A stretch of 64,000 nucleotides of DNA from Mesaphorura yosii (Eukaryota; Arthropoda; Collembola; Poduromorpha; Tullbergiidae): positions 1 to 64,000 of the forward strand of contig WIXG01000011.1 of the NCBI GenBank assembly GCA_009869945.1. Direction: 5' to 3'. The position numbers and the translations under genes were made by a program. The notes under the pieces were generated by a model. That model did no database searches, was not told the origin of the DNA, and was given only the letters and a program-made list of their open reading frames with translations. Below, in pieces: positions 44,111 through 56,517 of this stretch (position 1 is the first letter of the stretch; every line of letters begins with the position of its first letter).

Positions 44111-45339
44111 GGCGTCCAAATCTGGAGCGGATCAGAGAAGGTAAATATAGCTAAGCTGTCTGACGGATGCAATATTTCTGTCGCCCACAGACTGCGGTAA
44201 GTCTAAAATATTTTCATCTATCCTTTGGTGGGCAGTGTCCAGGTACAGTCAATTCCAGTATCAGCGATCCAGATCATATTCTTCAGTCAAAACTATCATA
44301 ATACGAAACAAAAAATACTTTTCTGTCCTGATGATGTACTGATGTTTAAGCTAATAGGCTCCTTCTCCTTCCACTTTGTTCTCGATGAACAAGTTATGGG
44401 TACTTACCGCTTAGTATTTGATGGCTCTCTTAAGAATCACTTGATACTAATTAGGAAGTTAATACTGAACAGGTAACAGTAACAGGCATGGAGTGAATCC
44501 ATGAACGATACAATGGAGACACTGCACTGCACTGGTATTTTCTGGTTTGTTGAATCTAATCTTTGATGTCAAATTATTGATTTTCGCATGAAATCTCCCA
44601 CGGTCGCGTTTGAAGTCCGGCTTCTTTGTTCCGTTCTTACATGATGAGATCACCCTCAAACCATAGCACAGCACATCATGGAGACGACAGGACGTCAGAA
44701 TTTATCGTAAAAACGGAAGATCCGGCTCTGAATAATTCCTAGTTAATTAGGGACGGGCTGGACCAATATGAAACATCGTCTGTGCGTGCCTTTTGTAATT
44801 AAAACATGAGTCCATTGGCCAGCATTCGCCAGCTCTTACATGAGGTGTCCGTTGTCGTCATCTTCAGTTGGTTTTCCCATTCATACAACATAATCTTCTC
44901 GTGCCAGTGATTCCGGTACAAGCTTTTACGTTGGAGGTACTGTTACTTGTGACAATAACAATGACCCGCAGTTTAAGCTCATCTCTCCTTTCTCCCCGCA
45001 TCGCACTCGTAGCCGCAACAATAACCCTTCTCTCATCTTGGTTTTGGTATGGTCTCACGCGCACGCATCGCACCAAGACGAGGACGAAGACACATAACAC
45101 ATGATTACACTCGCTACCTGCATTGGCATTAAGTATTGTACCCATTTCATTCAAAACAGGTTGGCAAGACTGAAAACTGCACGAATCCCATTAGTCGCTG
45201 CTGCTTAGTTGGTTATCATGGTTTGGCAAGTTTTAGTCTCATTTTTGGGACGACGACTCCTCATCTGCAAAGACACGGCCGCGAGAGCCAAAGTAACTCT
45301 TTGATTCAGTGTCGTGCAGTGTGCGTACAATTTCCAAAT
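44111..45339. other. Divergent intergenic region between TPR-SET and ELOVL genes
   Basis: No supported coding region; the frame at 44868-45104 is a chance hydrophobic frame. A minus-strand donor near 44410 (AAGCG|GTAAGT) could end the 5' exon of the TPR-SET gene. Confidence 0.35.
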
Positions 45340-48066
45340 ATGGATACGTTGTTAAATAACCCAGAGAGACAGTTTGACTACCGCGAGAAGCAGGCCTGGA
45401 TGAGCCGGAATTGGCACTGGTCAATCTACATCACCCTCGCGTACCTCACCAGCATCTATGCGGGCCAACTCTGGATGCGACAACGACAGAAATTCGACCT
45501 CCGCCTGGGCCTCACGTTTTGGAATCTCACACTGGCCGTGTTTTCGATCTGCGCAACGCTGCGAGTGCTCCCAGAGCTTATCATGCTGATGGCGATGGAC
45601 AAAGGCCTGTATCACTCGATTTGCTCCAGTTGGTGAGTTGATTTAGATATTTAGATGGACACACATGTAAGAAACGGCGCTCCGCTTCGTGCCGATTGCC
45701 GACTCTGACCTTATTTCGTGCGTGTATCGAGTTGTGCATTGAAAAGGTCAAGTTCGTCCGTCTGTCTTGCCGTAGCGTAAAATTCGCCTGAAGGCTAGAT
45801 TTTTGTGTGCAATGCAGTGAGATTTGCAGATACTGAAGCAAAAAAGCGGAATGTGAGAACGCAAAGATGCTGATGCGGTGTAGCAGACCAGATTCAGCAG
45901 ATGAGCTGAGATTCGCAATTCGCATCTGTGCCCTGACTGCGCTGCATTGCAGTTTAGAGTAAATTCATGTTTTGTATACAATATTAATACTATTGAGGTT
46001 TATAGGTTTCAGGCAATCGCGTTTCGCGTACGGTTTCAGGCAGCAGCGAACGAACGGGTTTTAGTGAATGAAATCCGCGTACAATGAGCGAGCTCCGCAT
46101 CGAAACAGGTGGTGCGACATGAATAATTTAATCGGTGGATGCTGTGAATCGACGGAGTCAAGTCAATTTTGCAATTACTCAATGACAAAAATTCACATCA
46201 TACATGCAAGCTATACGATGTGGACGCCATTGTAATTAATCTGTTTATTTTGTATTTGCTTGCAGTGCAGACGTGAGTCCAGCATCGGCATTCTGGGCAT
46301 GGCTGTTTGTCCTCTCGAAGGTGGTTGAGCTCGGCGATACTGCATTCATCGTCCTGAGGAAACAACCGCTCATCTTTCTTCATTGGTGAGTGTGCGTCGC
46401 GTCGTCAGTATCGTGTGTCAAGAAAATTTCTGCCAGTTGCCAGAAATTCCTTTCCGTGTCCTTTACTTGACCTACCTTTTTGAATGATGAATTCGAATTC
46501 CAACAAAGTAGCACCGCAAACGAACGGTGACTTTATGACAATGCGACATGAAATTTCTGAAATCCTGAGGCGCGTGATCGCGAGAAGTAAAGCGTGAGAG
46601 AGGCTGCCGAAAAGTAAAAGTAACGGGCACATCCGAGCAATCGCTCGTCGACATTCTTCAGAAAGTAGGATATCCTTTCTTGAGTCGAGTGTTTTTCTGC
46701 TTGTTTAATTTACGAATTTACTCTAAATCAATACCACGTACGTAAAATGTACGCTGTTGAAGATGTACACCATTTGGCACTGAGTAGGTCAATGAGTGTC
46801 AATATTTGATTTGATGCTTACTTGCAATTCTCAGGTATCATCACATGACTGTGCTTCTGTACACTTGGCACTCATATGCTGACTACATAGCACCAGCCCG
46901 ATGGTAAGTTTATTTACTTCGAATTTTTGTACACTGAACTACATTGTACCATACTAATATGTATTTTAAGATGGTGCTTCTCCTTGAACAGTTTCCCACA
47001 AACAATACATTCGAACCTAATCTTATCGTGTTCCTGAAAGAGAAGGCTATAACATATTATTTCCGTTTCGTGTCATAAGTTTCTCGTATAGTCTGCAAAT
47101 AAATCCTACCGCTCGAACGTGGTTGGAAAGACCCTGCTTTCGCCGATACACCTTAGGACATGGTTTCCCACTATCAGTTTTCCCTGAGCATCTAAAAGGC
47201 CTAGTTGCGTAATAAGTATAACAATTGAATAATAACAAATTGAAGATTATGTTCATCCAGATTCATGACACTTCAAACTCAATGATTGAATGTTACCGTC
47301 AAGTTTTCTTTGGCGGCTGCTATTTTCTTCGAACTTCCTTCACTGGATCCGTCGGTATCTGAACTTGACTCGTCGTCACCTGTCTCCAGTTTCCGCTTGT
47401 CACTCATTTTAACTTAACTGCAATTATAATACAGTAATGAAAATTGAAAATGCCTCGTGATTTTATTTTCGCTTTTAACTTTTCACGAAAAATGAACTAA
47501 TAGCCAATGCACGAACTGAACAAAAAGTTGTACTTCAAATTCTTCTGAGGCGTCACCGTTTCGCTTTTCCACAAACGCACACGTACAACTGCTACGCCAT
47601 TACATTTCCGATCACTAATTATAATATCATTCTAATACTTATTACAGGTTTGTGGTGATGAACTACCTGGTGCACTCCCTCATGTACACTTACTACACGC
47701 TCAAGGTACGCCAGCCTCGCCAATTTTTGCAAATTGGCTTCGATATTATAAAATGGCACTGCAAATTTCTATCCTGAATCATTTTGTTCGCAGTCCCTCC
47801 GCATCCGCGTCCCGAAGCCGATTGCCATGACCATCACGGCGCTGCAGCTCTCCCAGATGGTAATCGGGGTCTTTGTGAACGGATACGCGGCCCTGACCAA
47901 GTCCCAAGGCGGAAGTTGTGATATTTCTTGGCATCATATTCAGATGGGACTCTGCATGTACGCCTCGTACTTCCTCCTATTCATCCATTTCTTCTACCAG
48001 GCGTATTTCTCGAAAAGAACTGCGCCTTCACCGTCATCGTCGCCAGTCGCAAAAAAGAATTTGTAA
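45340..48066 (+). CDS. ELOVL6: Very-long-chain fatty acid elongase, ELOVL3/6 type
   Basis: ER condensing enzyme that adds two carbons to acyl-CoA. Five exons (45340-45632, 46266-46385, 46835-46903, 47648-47705, 47794-48066) total 813 nt, 270 residues. Signatures: [20 protein letters not shown], the His box [29 protein letters not shown], and [22 protein letters not shown] with MNY-x-VHS-x-MYTYY fits the ELOVL3/6 branch for saturated C16 substrates. The protein ends KKNL, a KKXX ER-retrieval signal. Intron 3 is 744 bp and contains a gene on the opposite strand. Confidence 0.94.
46914..47407 (-). CDS. Nested C2H2 zinc-finger gene inside an ELOVL intron
   Basis: Three candidate exons: 47407-47297 ([17 protein letters not shown], acidic/Ser-rich), about 47200-47110, and 47033-46914. 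The junction of exons 2 and 3 creates a full finger: [20 protein letters not shown] then LSNHVRAEH, C-x9-C-x12-H-x4-H, with the last His only supplied after splicing. A second finger follows ([20 protein letters not shown] then a Cys, so C2HC). The stop is followed at once by AATAAA. The exon 1-2 junction is off by one base in phase, so that border is wrong, another small exon exists, or the copy is broken. Confidence 0.6.
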
Positions 48067-48695
48067 ACTGTACATTAATGTGGAAATGTGGATTTACTAC
48101 AAGTCATGTCCTGTGTATATTTGTCCTATTACGTATGAAATGTTGTGCTAGAAATTACTGGAGATTATCGTTCGATTACGATTTACGTGTATGCTTTCCA
48201 TGCAGGTTGTGGAATCCGGGAAATAAACACGAAAAGCGTATTTCAAATTCTGAGCTCTTATTCTCATAAAATACGAAATTACAATCATAAATAGCGTGTT
48301 GAACCAACTTTTACAACTATTCTCAACCACAAAATTCATATTTTCGTATCCATAATCTTAATTTTAAAGTTAAATATCAGTCAGAGAGGTAGAGCCGTGC
48401 GTTTCATACTTTAGCCTTAGCATTTAAACCTTAGCTTACAAAATAGCACCATACAGCAATAAATACACGTTTACTGGATTTGAATTTCTAGACCACGGAA
48501 AAGAACATGTGCAATCTAAAGATGCACGTACAAGAATTAGAACAAAAACAAAAATTGACAACGGGAATTAAATAAACATGCATTGAAATCTGGCCTTATA
48601 AATCTTTACAGCTCTTGAAGCTTGAAGCTCACTCACATTCATTTGTCTTATATTCTTAAAGCTTGAACTAGACACTGTTAATTCCTGCTCGAGTC
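48067..48695. other. Convergent 3' flanks of ELOVL and the secreted Pro/Ser-rich gene
   Basis: No coding region. Several AATAAA-like hexamers in both directions, for example AATAAA at 48222 (+). Confidence 0.35.
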
Positions 48696-51507
48696 TCATG
48701 TCTTCATAAACCATGAATGAATCAATTTAAGCGGGTCAAATCGTTCCATAGGCGATTCTGTCGACGTCGTAGTGGAGCTGCTGTCAGACTCGGAGTTCGA
48801 ATCGGAGTCGGGGTTGGAAGCTGAACTGACGCTGGGGTTATTATTGCTATTGCTATTGCTAAATGAAACTGACTCTGAACTGGATGAACTGACACTTATC
48901 GTCGAGTTGGTGGCCGCTACTGCTGCGCCGACCTCTTCTGAGCTGCTGCTGGCATTCGCACTGCCTTCATCAACGCTATTGCTTGCTGCATCAGGCGACG
49001 GCGGTACAGTCGTTTCACTCGACGGCGCCTCTCCTTCAGCATTGCTTCTGCTAGAAAATCCGTACTTGGCGGGTTTTGCCATCACTTCCACGACAGGCGT
49101 GATGACTTTGTCGAATGCAATCAACTGCGAGAAGTTTGCAAGCAACTGCGGTTTGTACTCTTTCACCTTTGACCGGATTCCGGTGATCATGATGCTTGAG
49201 CCGATTTCTTCTCTGCTTTCCCGGTATTCTTTGCTGCTGATTGGCTTCTTAGTGCCCAGGCCAGTGCTTTTCTTGTTGCTGTTGTACGTTGGGAGCAGAT
49301 GTTGGAAACCAGGCTTCTTGACCTTTGCTTCTGCGGAGGTTCGTGGTACAATAATTTCTTCGACGTGCGCCGGCTCCTCTCGCAGTGCGAAAATTGGCTT
49401 GAGAGTAGTCGTCGTAGTCGTCGTCGTCGTGCTGACGGTTGTCGTCGAAGGTGGCGACACGACCCGCAAGAAATGGTCACTGCCTTCCGCTTGAGCGTCA
49501 ATGTTTATTTCAACGTTTTCGATGGGCGCAGGTGGATTCAAGTCGGCCACTTCCTTCATTAAAGTAATGGTTTCGGTGCTGGCCGTCGGCAAGGGTTCGA
49601 AGGGAGGCGGGACCGATTTGTACACGGGCTCCTGAGTGCCCGCCGTAGTCGCTGGTGTAACTGTGGGCCTTTTCAAGTGTTTCAGCTCAACGACACGGAA
49701 AATGTACTCTTTGCCAGGTGTTGCAGATGGAATCGGGATGAATTCCGACGGCGAACTTGACTGTACCGGGTAAAGTGGAACGGACGTAACCTTTCCGGGG
49801 CGGAGCACCAATGAGGAGTTGGATGATATGGTTATTGTTGAATTGGTGTCCGCAGAATTGTTTTTGGGGTGCATCATGTCGGAATGTTGGAAGAATACAA
49901 TATGTGGCATGTACGGGGCTGTTTCTGCTTCCTGGCTTGCGTTTGGACGCGGTCTGGGAGGCGGACGTCTGAAATTTCTCCAGCGATTCCTCCTCGAGGA
50001 GAGCAGCTTCCAAAGTAAAGGTGGCTGCCTCGAGTATTGTGTCTTTCGGCGGTTCCACTGATATCGGTTTGGTGGTGGAGGGCGCCTGAATCGTGGCCTC
50101 ATTGGTGGTCGCCTTCGGCCGAAAGGACGCGGAGGACCTGGCGGTCGCCCGGCTCCAGCGCGACGCTGCGTTTCTGTTATAAATTTGACCTGCTCATTGG
50201 TTGGTGGGACGTAGTCGAAAGTCGGGTCGCGTCCAATTGCATTTAAGAACGGCCAGCTGCGTTGGCGTGCCGTTACCGATGGGCTCCGGCTGACAAGCCC
50301 CGAAGCAGCCGCCGTGCTCGGGTCAATCGGCCTCAAGAGTGACGCCTCGCCAAGAACTTTGCCGTCTGCCCCCGCAAACGCCCGTCGCTCGGCACCTGCG
50401 ACACGTACAACAAACAGACGTGAGACTAAGGTCAAGCACAACAAATGGCAAAGGCGAAGGCAAATGGTCAATTAATGTCAAAAGTCTGCCAAAAGAGAAA
50501 GTGAATCAGATTTACATTTTGCATCTTCTCCGCCTTCCTTTCGCAATTTACGTGTCATATTTTGCGTACAAAATGTATCAAATTCCTGACAAGCACCTGA
50601 CCACAAAGCAAGTTCATAAAAATCGAGAAATTTGACCATTTGACGATAAAACTGCATGTCGTGAATCATTAATTAAAATGAGCCACGACGCGCTGCTTTA
50701 ATACTCGCTTCTATGTGTTTAGTGCACCGTACTTAATTAATCAATTTAATTTATAAATTCTGAACAAGTGAAAATTATACGGCTGAGACCAAGAACCAAG
50801 AATCAAGCACCAAAAACGCAGGGCCCAAACACATGAATAAGCCAGAGAACCAAGTCCAAGACCGGTTTTGCTACGTCGAAGACTTGTACCAAAAATTGAG
50901 GTTGTGTATTCCTCGACTGACTGTACGTTCGCAACATCGCAACGTATCATTTGTCCCATTGACCCGCTGTAATTTATATGCCTGCATGTCTGCTAACTCG
51001 CATGTGGCCGTCGTGGTCGTGGTGGACCGCTGCTGATCAAATTCGACCAACGAGAGTGAAGCGAGAAAGAAAGTTTTCACTTGACCTTTTAAATTTTTGA
51101 GTAATTATTGTGCACCTCGTGCACTCATACCTGGTCGTAATTAATGAGCGATACAAAGGCGATAGATAGACGGACGGACCGACGAGAAAAGCACCCAATA
51201 ATTATTATTTGAATGACTAACCTGCTGCGAATGCCTCCTGGGCTGCTGCTGCTGGGTTCTTGGAGCCGGCGAGTTCCTGGCGCAAATGATGAATTGGCGG
51301 AAGCCGCCTTCGGCCATCGCGAAACGATCTTCTATGGGTATGGAATTGTGCCCAGGGACTCCGGCCTCGAGACCCGTGGCCGTTGGCATTGCGTTGCCTC
51401 CAAGCCCGGAGGATCCGCCCACCTTCACTCCAGTCAACGACTACCCCAAGGACCAGAATGAGGAAGATAAAGTGGAGGGAGAAACTGAATGATGTGGGAC
51501 ACCGCAT
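48696..51507 (-). CDS. Secreted Pro/Arg/Ser/Thr-rich protein, unknown
   Basis: Two exons (51507-51222 and 50395-48696) joined by an 826-bp phase-1 intron sum to 1986 nt, 661 residues. The start gives a strong signal peptide (SLHFIFLILVLGVVVDW). The protein then has a basic His/Arg-rich part, an Arg/Pro-rich block (GRRRPPMRPRFRRPPPPNR), a segment with HIVFFQHSD, several N-glycosylation sites (NNS, NST, NSS), a Thr run, and a long Ser/Asn-rich tail ending ERFDPLKLIHSWFMKT. No known domain. An extracellular matrix, cuticle or salivary/silk-associated role is possible from composition only. The in-frame TTG at 50471 does not start a protein; the acceptor at 50396 is the true exon border. Confidence 0.7.
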
Positions 51508-53925
51508 TTTGGGGATACTGGGGTTATTATGCGGTCATTCGGCAAAAATGTTTGTCGCTGGTCCCTGAAAAATTTCCAGGGGTTGGGTGGAAGTTGGAAG
51601 AGCCTGAAAAGCATAGTTAATGGATCAGCCTCCGAACGATTACTATTACTGCATAACTAAGGCCCATTATTGTAGAAGTAATTAAGTTCATGAACAACTC
51701 AAATGAAACTAAAAGGCGCGAATCGTCACTCCCGATTGCTTGGCTTGGTTTGGCCAGAATGTTCCACCGTATGAGGATTTTTTCCCGTATGAGCCAAAGT
51801 TCTAGTGTCCTACTAGAAGCTAGCAAAGAACCCACGCCGCCCCTTTATAATTTTTAAATTATACGCACCTTTAGAAGACAGGAACACAGTTCAACTCGTT
51901 GTTTGTTGGTCTATATTTCTCACGGTAAACTGACACTTTGCAAGCTCCTGCAACGTCTTAATCTATCATCACGACAGAAATCGTCCACAAGTTCCTGCAT
52001 CACAAGAATTTAGAGCACAGAAATCGTCCACAATGGATGAATGACACGCGAACGGAAGGAACGAAATTGGCGTCTGTCAGTCGTAACTTGTCACTGGATC
52101 AAACCCGTCACTCGCGAAATCAAAACAAAACAGAACTTCCGGAGACTTCCTTCCACTTTCTCACAACAACGAGAGCGACTACTCTCACGACTCGGTGCAC
52201 TTGTGATTGTTGATTCGCCAGCGTCCGCCCTGCGATTGAGAGTCAAGTTTATTTTTTTCGTGCTATACAATGAGTCAAATGTACTGCAATGTCAAGGTTT
52301 ACGAAAACGAACGTGTTTTGGTGTTTCTCTTTCTAAAAAAAAATTTAACCCTTTCTTTACGTTATCACCCAAAAAATGTATAACAAAAGACTTGCCTTAT
52401 CTTTGCTTTGCGATTCTTTCTCCTTATCTCATACGTACGCTAATGGCTAAGGCAACGGCATTGACTGTAAATGGTAAGACAGGCAAATCGCAGGAAAGGC
52501 AACCGGGTCAACCCCAAACCACTTTCTTTGCGCCAAGCTTTGCCTTAGCTCATACTCATATTCATCTCCGTTGTGCTGTGCTGTGGCTCTTCGTGTAACG
52601 TGGATCAATTGACTCGCATTGCATATGTAATATGTCAATTTTAAGTATGAATCAAGAATCAACAATAATACGCCGTAGTAAATACACAAAATTCAAATTC
52701 AAGTTTTTCTCTTTTTGTAACCAAGACAAGACTCACTCACCTACTACTCTACATTCATCTCCTTTGAATCACTGTCTTCTCTTTCTACGCTTTACTTGAT
52801 GCAGCAGTGCAGCGGGTCTTGCAAGTATCATAAAAATGAAAATGGTAATTTACGATTTACAATCAGCTCGGCTCGGCCCGTCCCGGCCAGCCAGAAAGAT
52901 GAATGAAATGAATATTTCGCGATACCATTCGCAGCATGGCATGGCACGTTGTTATTTACCATTTGCCATTTGTGATTAAAATTTGCTAACTGCAGCGTGT
53001 CTGCTGACAATGGAAAGCACTTAATTCCTACCATTTAGAGCAACAATTCGCATTCGTACATCCATTTCAGTAATCAGCATGCACGATGCGAATGCGAACT
53101 GCGAATGTGACTCGGACCCTGCATCTGCATCGTTATTGCATTTGTGGTTGTGGTTTTACGCTTCAATTCACTTTTATGCGTACAAATTCTGTAGTTGTCA
53201 AATAGAAGAATACTGGTTGTGGCCGTGGCTCACATCGCCCTTCCCGAAATTGGTCACTACTCATTAAATTGTCAAGCAATATCTCAAGCAAATGGATCAT
53301 CGCCTCGCAGGAGGTTTATTGTAAACCAGATCTTTTGGCTCCTAGGTTCGTCTTCGACTTGGACTGTTGGACTCCTTTTTCATGCGTAAAATGGTGAATG
53401 GTCTCATTGCTGATTCTGTCAACAGTCAAAAACCAAGTCAACAGTCAAGTCGAGTTAGCAGAAGCGGCAAGCGAGTGGCGATTGGCGAGGCGAGGAAGGA
53501 AGATGATCAAAATCAAGATCAAGTCAAGATCATTCAACGTATGCTAATAAGACAGAAAAAAAGAGTGCAGAGGCAGCGACAGCGGCAAGAGAAATTTGTC
53601 TTTGAACTGTCAACCCGTCGGAGTCTCAGCTCAACACAGCGCCTGACTTGTGATCAGCAGGTGTACCTCACCTGCGCCTGCTCGTTATGTTGTATGAATT
53701 TCACACCTGTTTTTATCGCAAAAAGAAAGCACGGTCGGCTTCATTTTTATTACCATAAAACAAGGTTTACATTCTCAACCCAGGCTCACGATCGGTCAAT
53801 CGCAAGAATTTAACAAGACTTTGGCACTTAGACTTGAAATAAAATAATAATATTGAAAATTGAATATTAATTAGGAATTGATAAATGCAATTACAGTATA
53901 AAGGCGAGCTGCCCAGCGTACTGGT
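51508..53925. other. Long intergenic region
   Basis: About 2.4 kb between the start of the secreted-protein gene and the stop of SLC13. The frame at 52041-52598 (+) has non-protein-like composition and no domain. No tRNA or repeat seen. Confidence 0.4.
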
Positions 53926-56517
53926 TCAACCAGACGTGATCATCGTCATATTCTCACACTGCTTCACGTGACCACTGAAATTAAAGTACCAGCGTCCCCA
54001 CGACTCTGTGCAGAGGAAGAGGATCACGACTGAGATAATGCTCACGCCCAGGCCCGGTCCAAGCATCTGCCGAAGCTTCAGATCTTTGGAGCTCGCGTAG
54101 ACCAGAGCGTTAGGCGGAGTGCTCACGGGAAGGATAAATGCATACGAGCAGACGGTCGTCGCCGCCAAAGCCAAGTACAGCGGATGTGTGTCCTTAACAT
54201 AGGAGAGTCCGAGCAGGACAGGTGTCAAGATGGCTGCGCACGCAGTGTTCGAGACGATGGTCGTAAGAGTGGCGAGCATGACGAGCACGAGGGCAAGCAG
54301 CAACGAGTCGGGACATGCTTGCAGAGCGCTGCTGGCTTCGAGCGATTTCCCGATCCACTTGTTGAGCCCAGACTCCTTCGCACCGAGCGCCATGGCACTG
54401 CCGCCTCCTAGAAGGATGAAGATTCCCCACGGGAACTTTTTGTACACAAATTCCCAATTCAGCAACGTGTCATTGAGTCCCGCTCCAAGACCTGCGATCG
54501 TATCCAACTAAATTACTTGCTCACGTCGTGATATTGGCGAAATTAGTGCAAAACTTACTTCCAGACTTCCATACTCCTTTGTAGTAACTCCACTTTGAAG
54601 GGAGTACAAATAGCATCATTACTATAGCGAATGTCGGAGTCGCTTCGCTGATGTAACTTTTGCCGGTGCTCGTCCTCTTGAAGAACAGGTCCCAACCCGG
54701 CATGAACTGCGGGGACTTGAATACCCACAATGAGACCATGATCAGGAAGAGAACGAACGTGATCGATTGATGGAAATTCATGGGACCGAGTGACTCGTAT
54801 TTCCGTAGGATCGCTTCTTCCATTTTTCGCACGAGATGCGGTTTGTTCTCTTTTATGTCATCTTCCTCGTCGGGCTGGGACCGACCCCACTTCCAGAAGT
54901 AGAGCCATTTGCCCACAGAAGGCGGTAAACCCAGAAAATAGATTTGGAGGAAAACCCAAGCGCAGAGCGTGTTTATGAGCATCGGAGGAACGTTGAATGC
55001 CATCCAGTCGAGGAAACTGATCTCCATGAACGCTTTGCATTCTTCGTTGGTCGCTCCTTCGCTAAAATCAAAACATTCCACCTCGAAATTCGAAACAGCC
55101 AGAAGATTGGGATTTGGAAACTTACGCATCCTTCCGAATTAAATTCAACGCAATAATGTTCGTTGCACTACCAGTAATCACGCCAGTCCCGCCAATATTA
55201 CTTGCGTACGCTGTGCCCAGCAAAAACATAGTCTTCAGGTTCTGGAGCTTTGCGTTGGTCTTTCCGGAGCGTTTGATTGACTCCTCAATTCCGTGCACCA
55301 AGCTTGATCTTCGACTAGTCTGGAAAACGAATGACACCCGTACTGGACTCATGTGCCATATCATATCAGAATCGTTTTCGACAGCAGCAACAGGCAATGT
55401 AGAACACTTTCAGGAAAAATCTTAACAGGTATAAAGGTAAAGAAGAAAAAAATGACATTAGAAAACGGTACAGTTTTGTTCTGAGAGAACCGTGTTCCAG
55501 GTTAACTTGTTTCCAGACAATGTTTCTAGAGAAATGTTTCCAGACAATTGTTCCCAGTAAGTTGTTTCAGACAATTTTCTCACAGGAACATTGCATCGTT
55601 CTTCCGGGATTCATTGCAAGACGGCTTAATTTAAACTCTTGCCTCAGAATGAAAAAAGTAATAACAGGGAAAGGACGAAAAATTAAGAAAAATACAAGGC
55701 ATCTACAGATTAAATTGAATGCGTCATTCACTAAATATGCAGAACGCGTGCGCAAAACTGACCTCCTGTCCAAGCTGAATAATGAGTTCGTTCACAATTG
55801 GAATGAGCATGGCCGTGGTCGAAGTGTTATTCATCCACATGCTTAGAAACATGGTTGTGAGCATGATTCCAAGGAGTAACCTATAATCACAGTTAATTGA
55901 GCTCGATTACTGTCATTAAACATTAGAGTCACTGCTGTCGCTGCTCCAGTACTATTCCAGATTAAGATTGAAATCTTTCTCTGCCGCCTTCGTCCTCGTC
56001 TGTCTGCATTACGTCTGCCCGATAAACTAGTCAAGTTTTTAACACGAGTACGTACTGGGAAATTCCAGCTCCGACGAGCATGATGATGCGCAGCGCAATT
56101 CGCGTGTGCAAATTTGAGTATTCAAAGGCAAGGGCCAAGATGCAGCCTCCGAGAAGGAAGAGAATGGAGCCAGTCAAGTACGCGTTGGACACTCGTTCTG
56201 GAAATCAGTAAGATAAAGTCGCATTTGCAATGAAAAGACAGTTAATAATGCAATGCAATGATCTTTGCTCTCGTACCTGAGGACAAAATCCCAAACAAAG
56301 GGTAGAGAACGACGGGTAAAAATGAAGTGATGGGCAGCGGAACGCACTCCGTCATCCAGTAAATGCTCATGATCAGGATCGTCATCGCTGCGTATGCCTC
56401 TTTTCCGGTCTCCGCGTTTTTCCAGTACATTGGCAGCGAACTGACCAGCACCGGGGTGGAGATGGCCAGCAGGAGTCGCCATTTCCTCTTGATGAATGTC
56501 AATGATGAATAAACCAT
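53926..56517 (-). CDS. SLC13 (INDY) dicarboxylate/citrate carrier
   Basis: Plasma-membrane carrier for citrate, succinate and related di/tricarboxylates. Six exons (56517-56277, 56197-56056, 55880-55763, 55319-55126, 55061-54559, 54491-53926) total 1764 nt, 587 residues, the family size. About a dozen hydrophobic helices are present. Signatures: TECVPLPITSFLPVVLYP, FLSMWMNNTSTTAMLIPI (first SNT-type binding loop), ASNIGGTGVITGSATNII, KFPWGIFILLGGGSAMA, IVSNTACAAILTPVL, and FILPVSTPPNALVYAS (second loop). The last exon uses the acceptor at 54492 because the earlier AG breaks frame. The C terminus has an N-glycosylation site (NFS). Confidence 0.94.
55508..55576. repeat. Degenerate triplicate in an SLC13 intron
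   Basis: TGTTTCCAGACAAT occurs at 55508-55521 and again near 55535, with a third, shorter version near 55563 (TGTTTCAGACAAT), giving a period of about 27-28 bp. Each copy contains TTTC(C)AG, which could act as a decoy acceptor on the plus strand only. Confidence 0.5.

Noticed and set aside
44868-45104. Hydrophobic plus-strand frame
   Set aside because: Chance run of Leu/Val/Thr codons; no support.
48772-49494. Plus-strand Leu/Ser-rich frame of 240 codons
   Set aside because: Shadow of the Ser/Asp-rich codons of the minus-strand secreted protein.
52041-52598. Plus-strand frame of 185 codons
   Set aside because: No domain, no splice support, composition unlike the genes around it.
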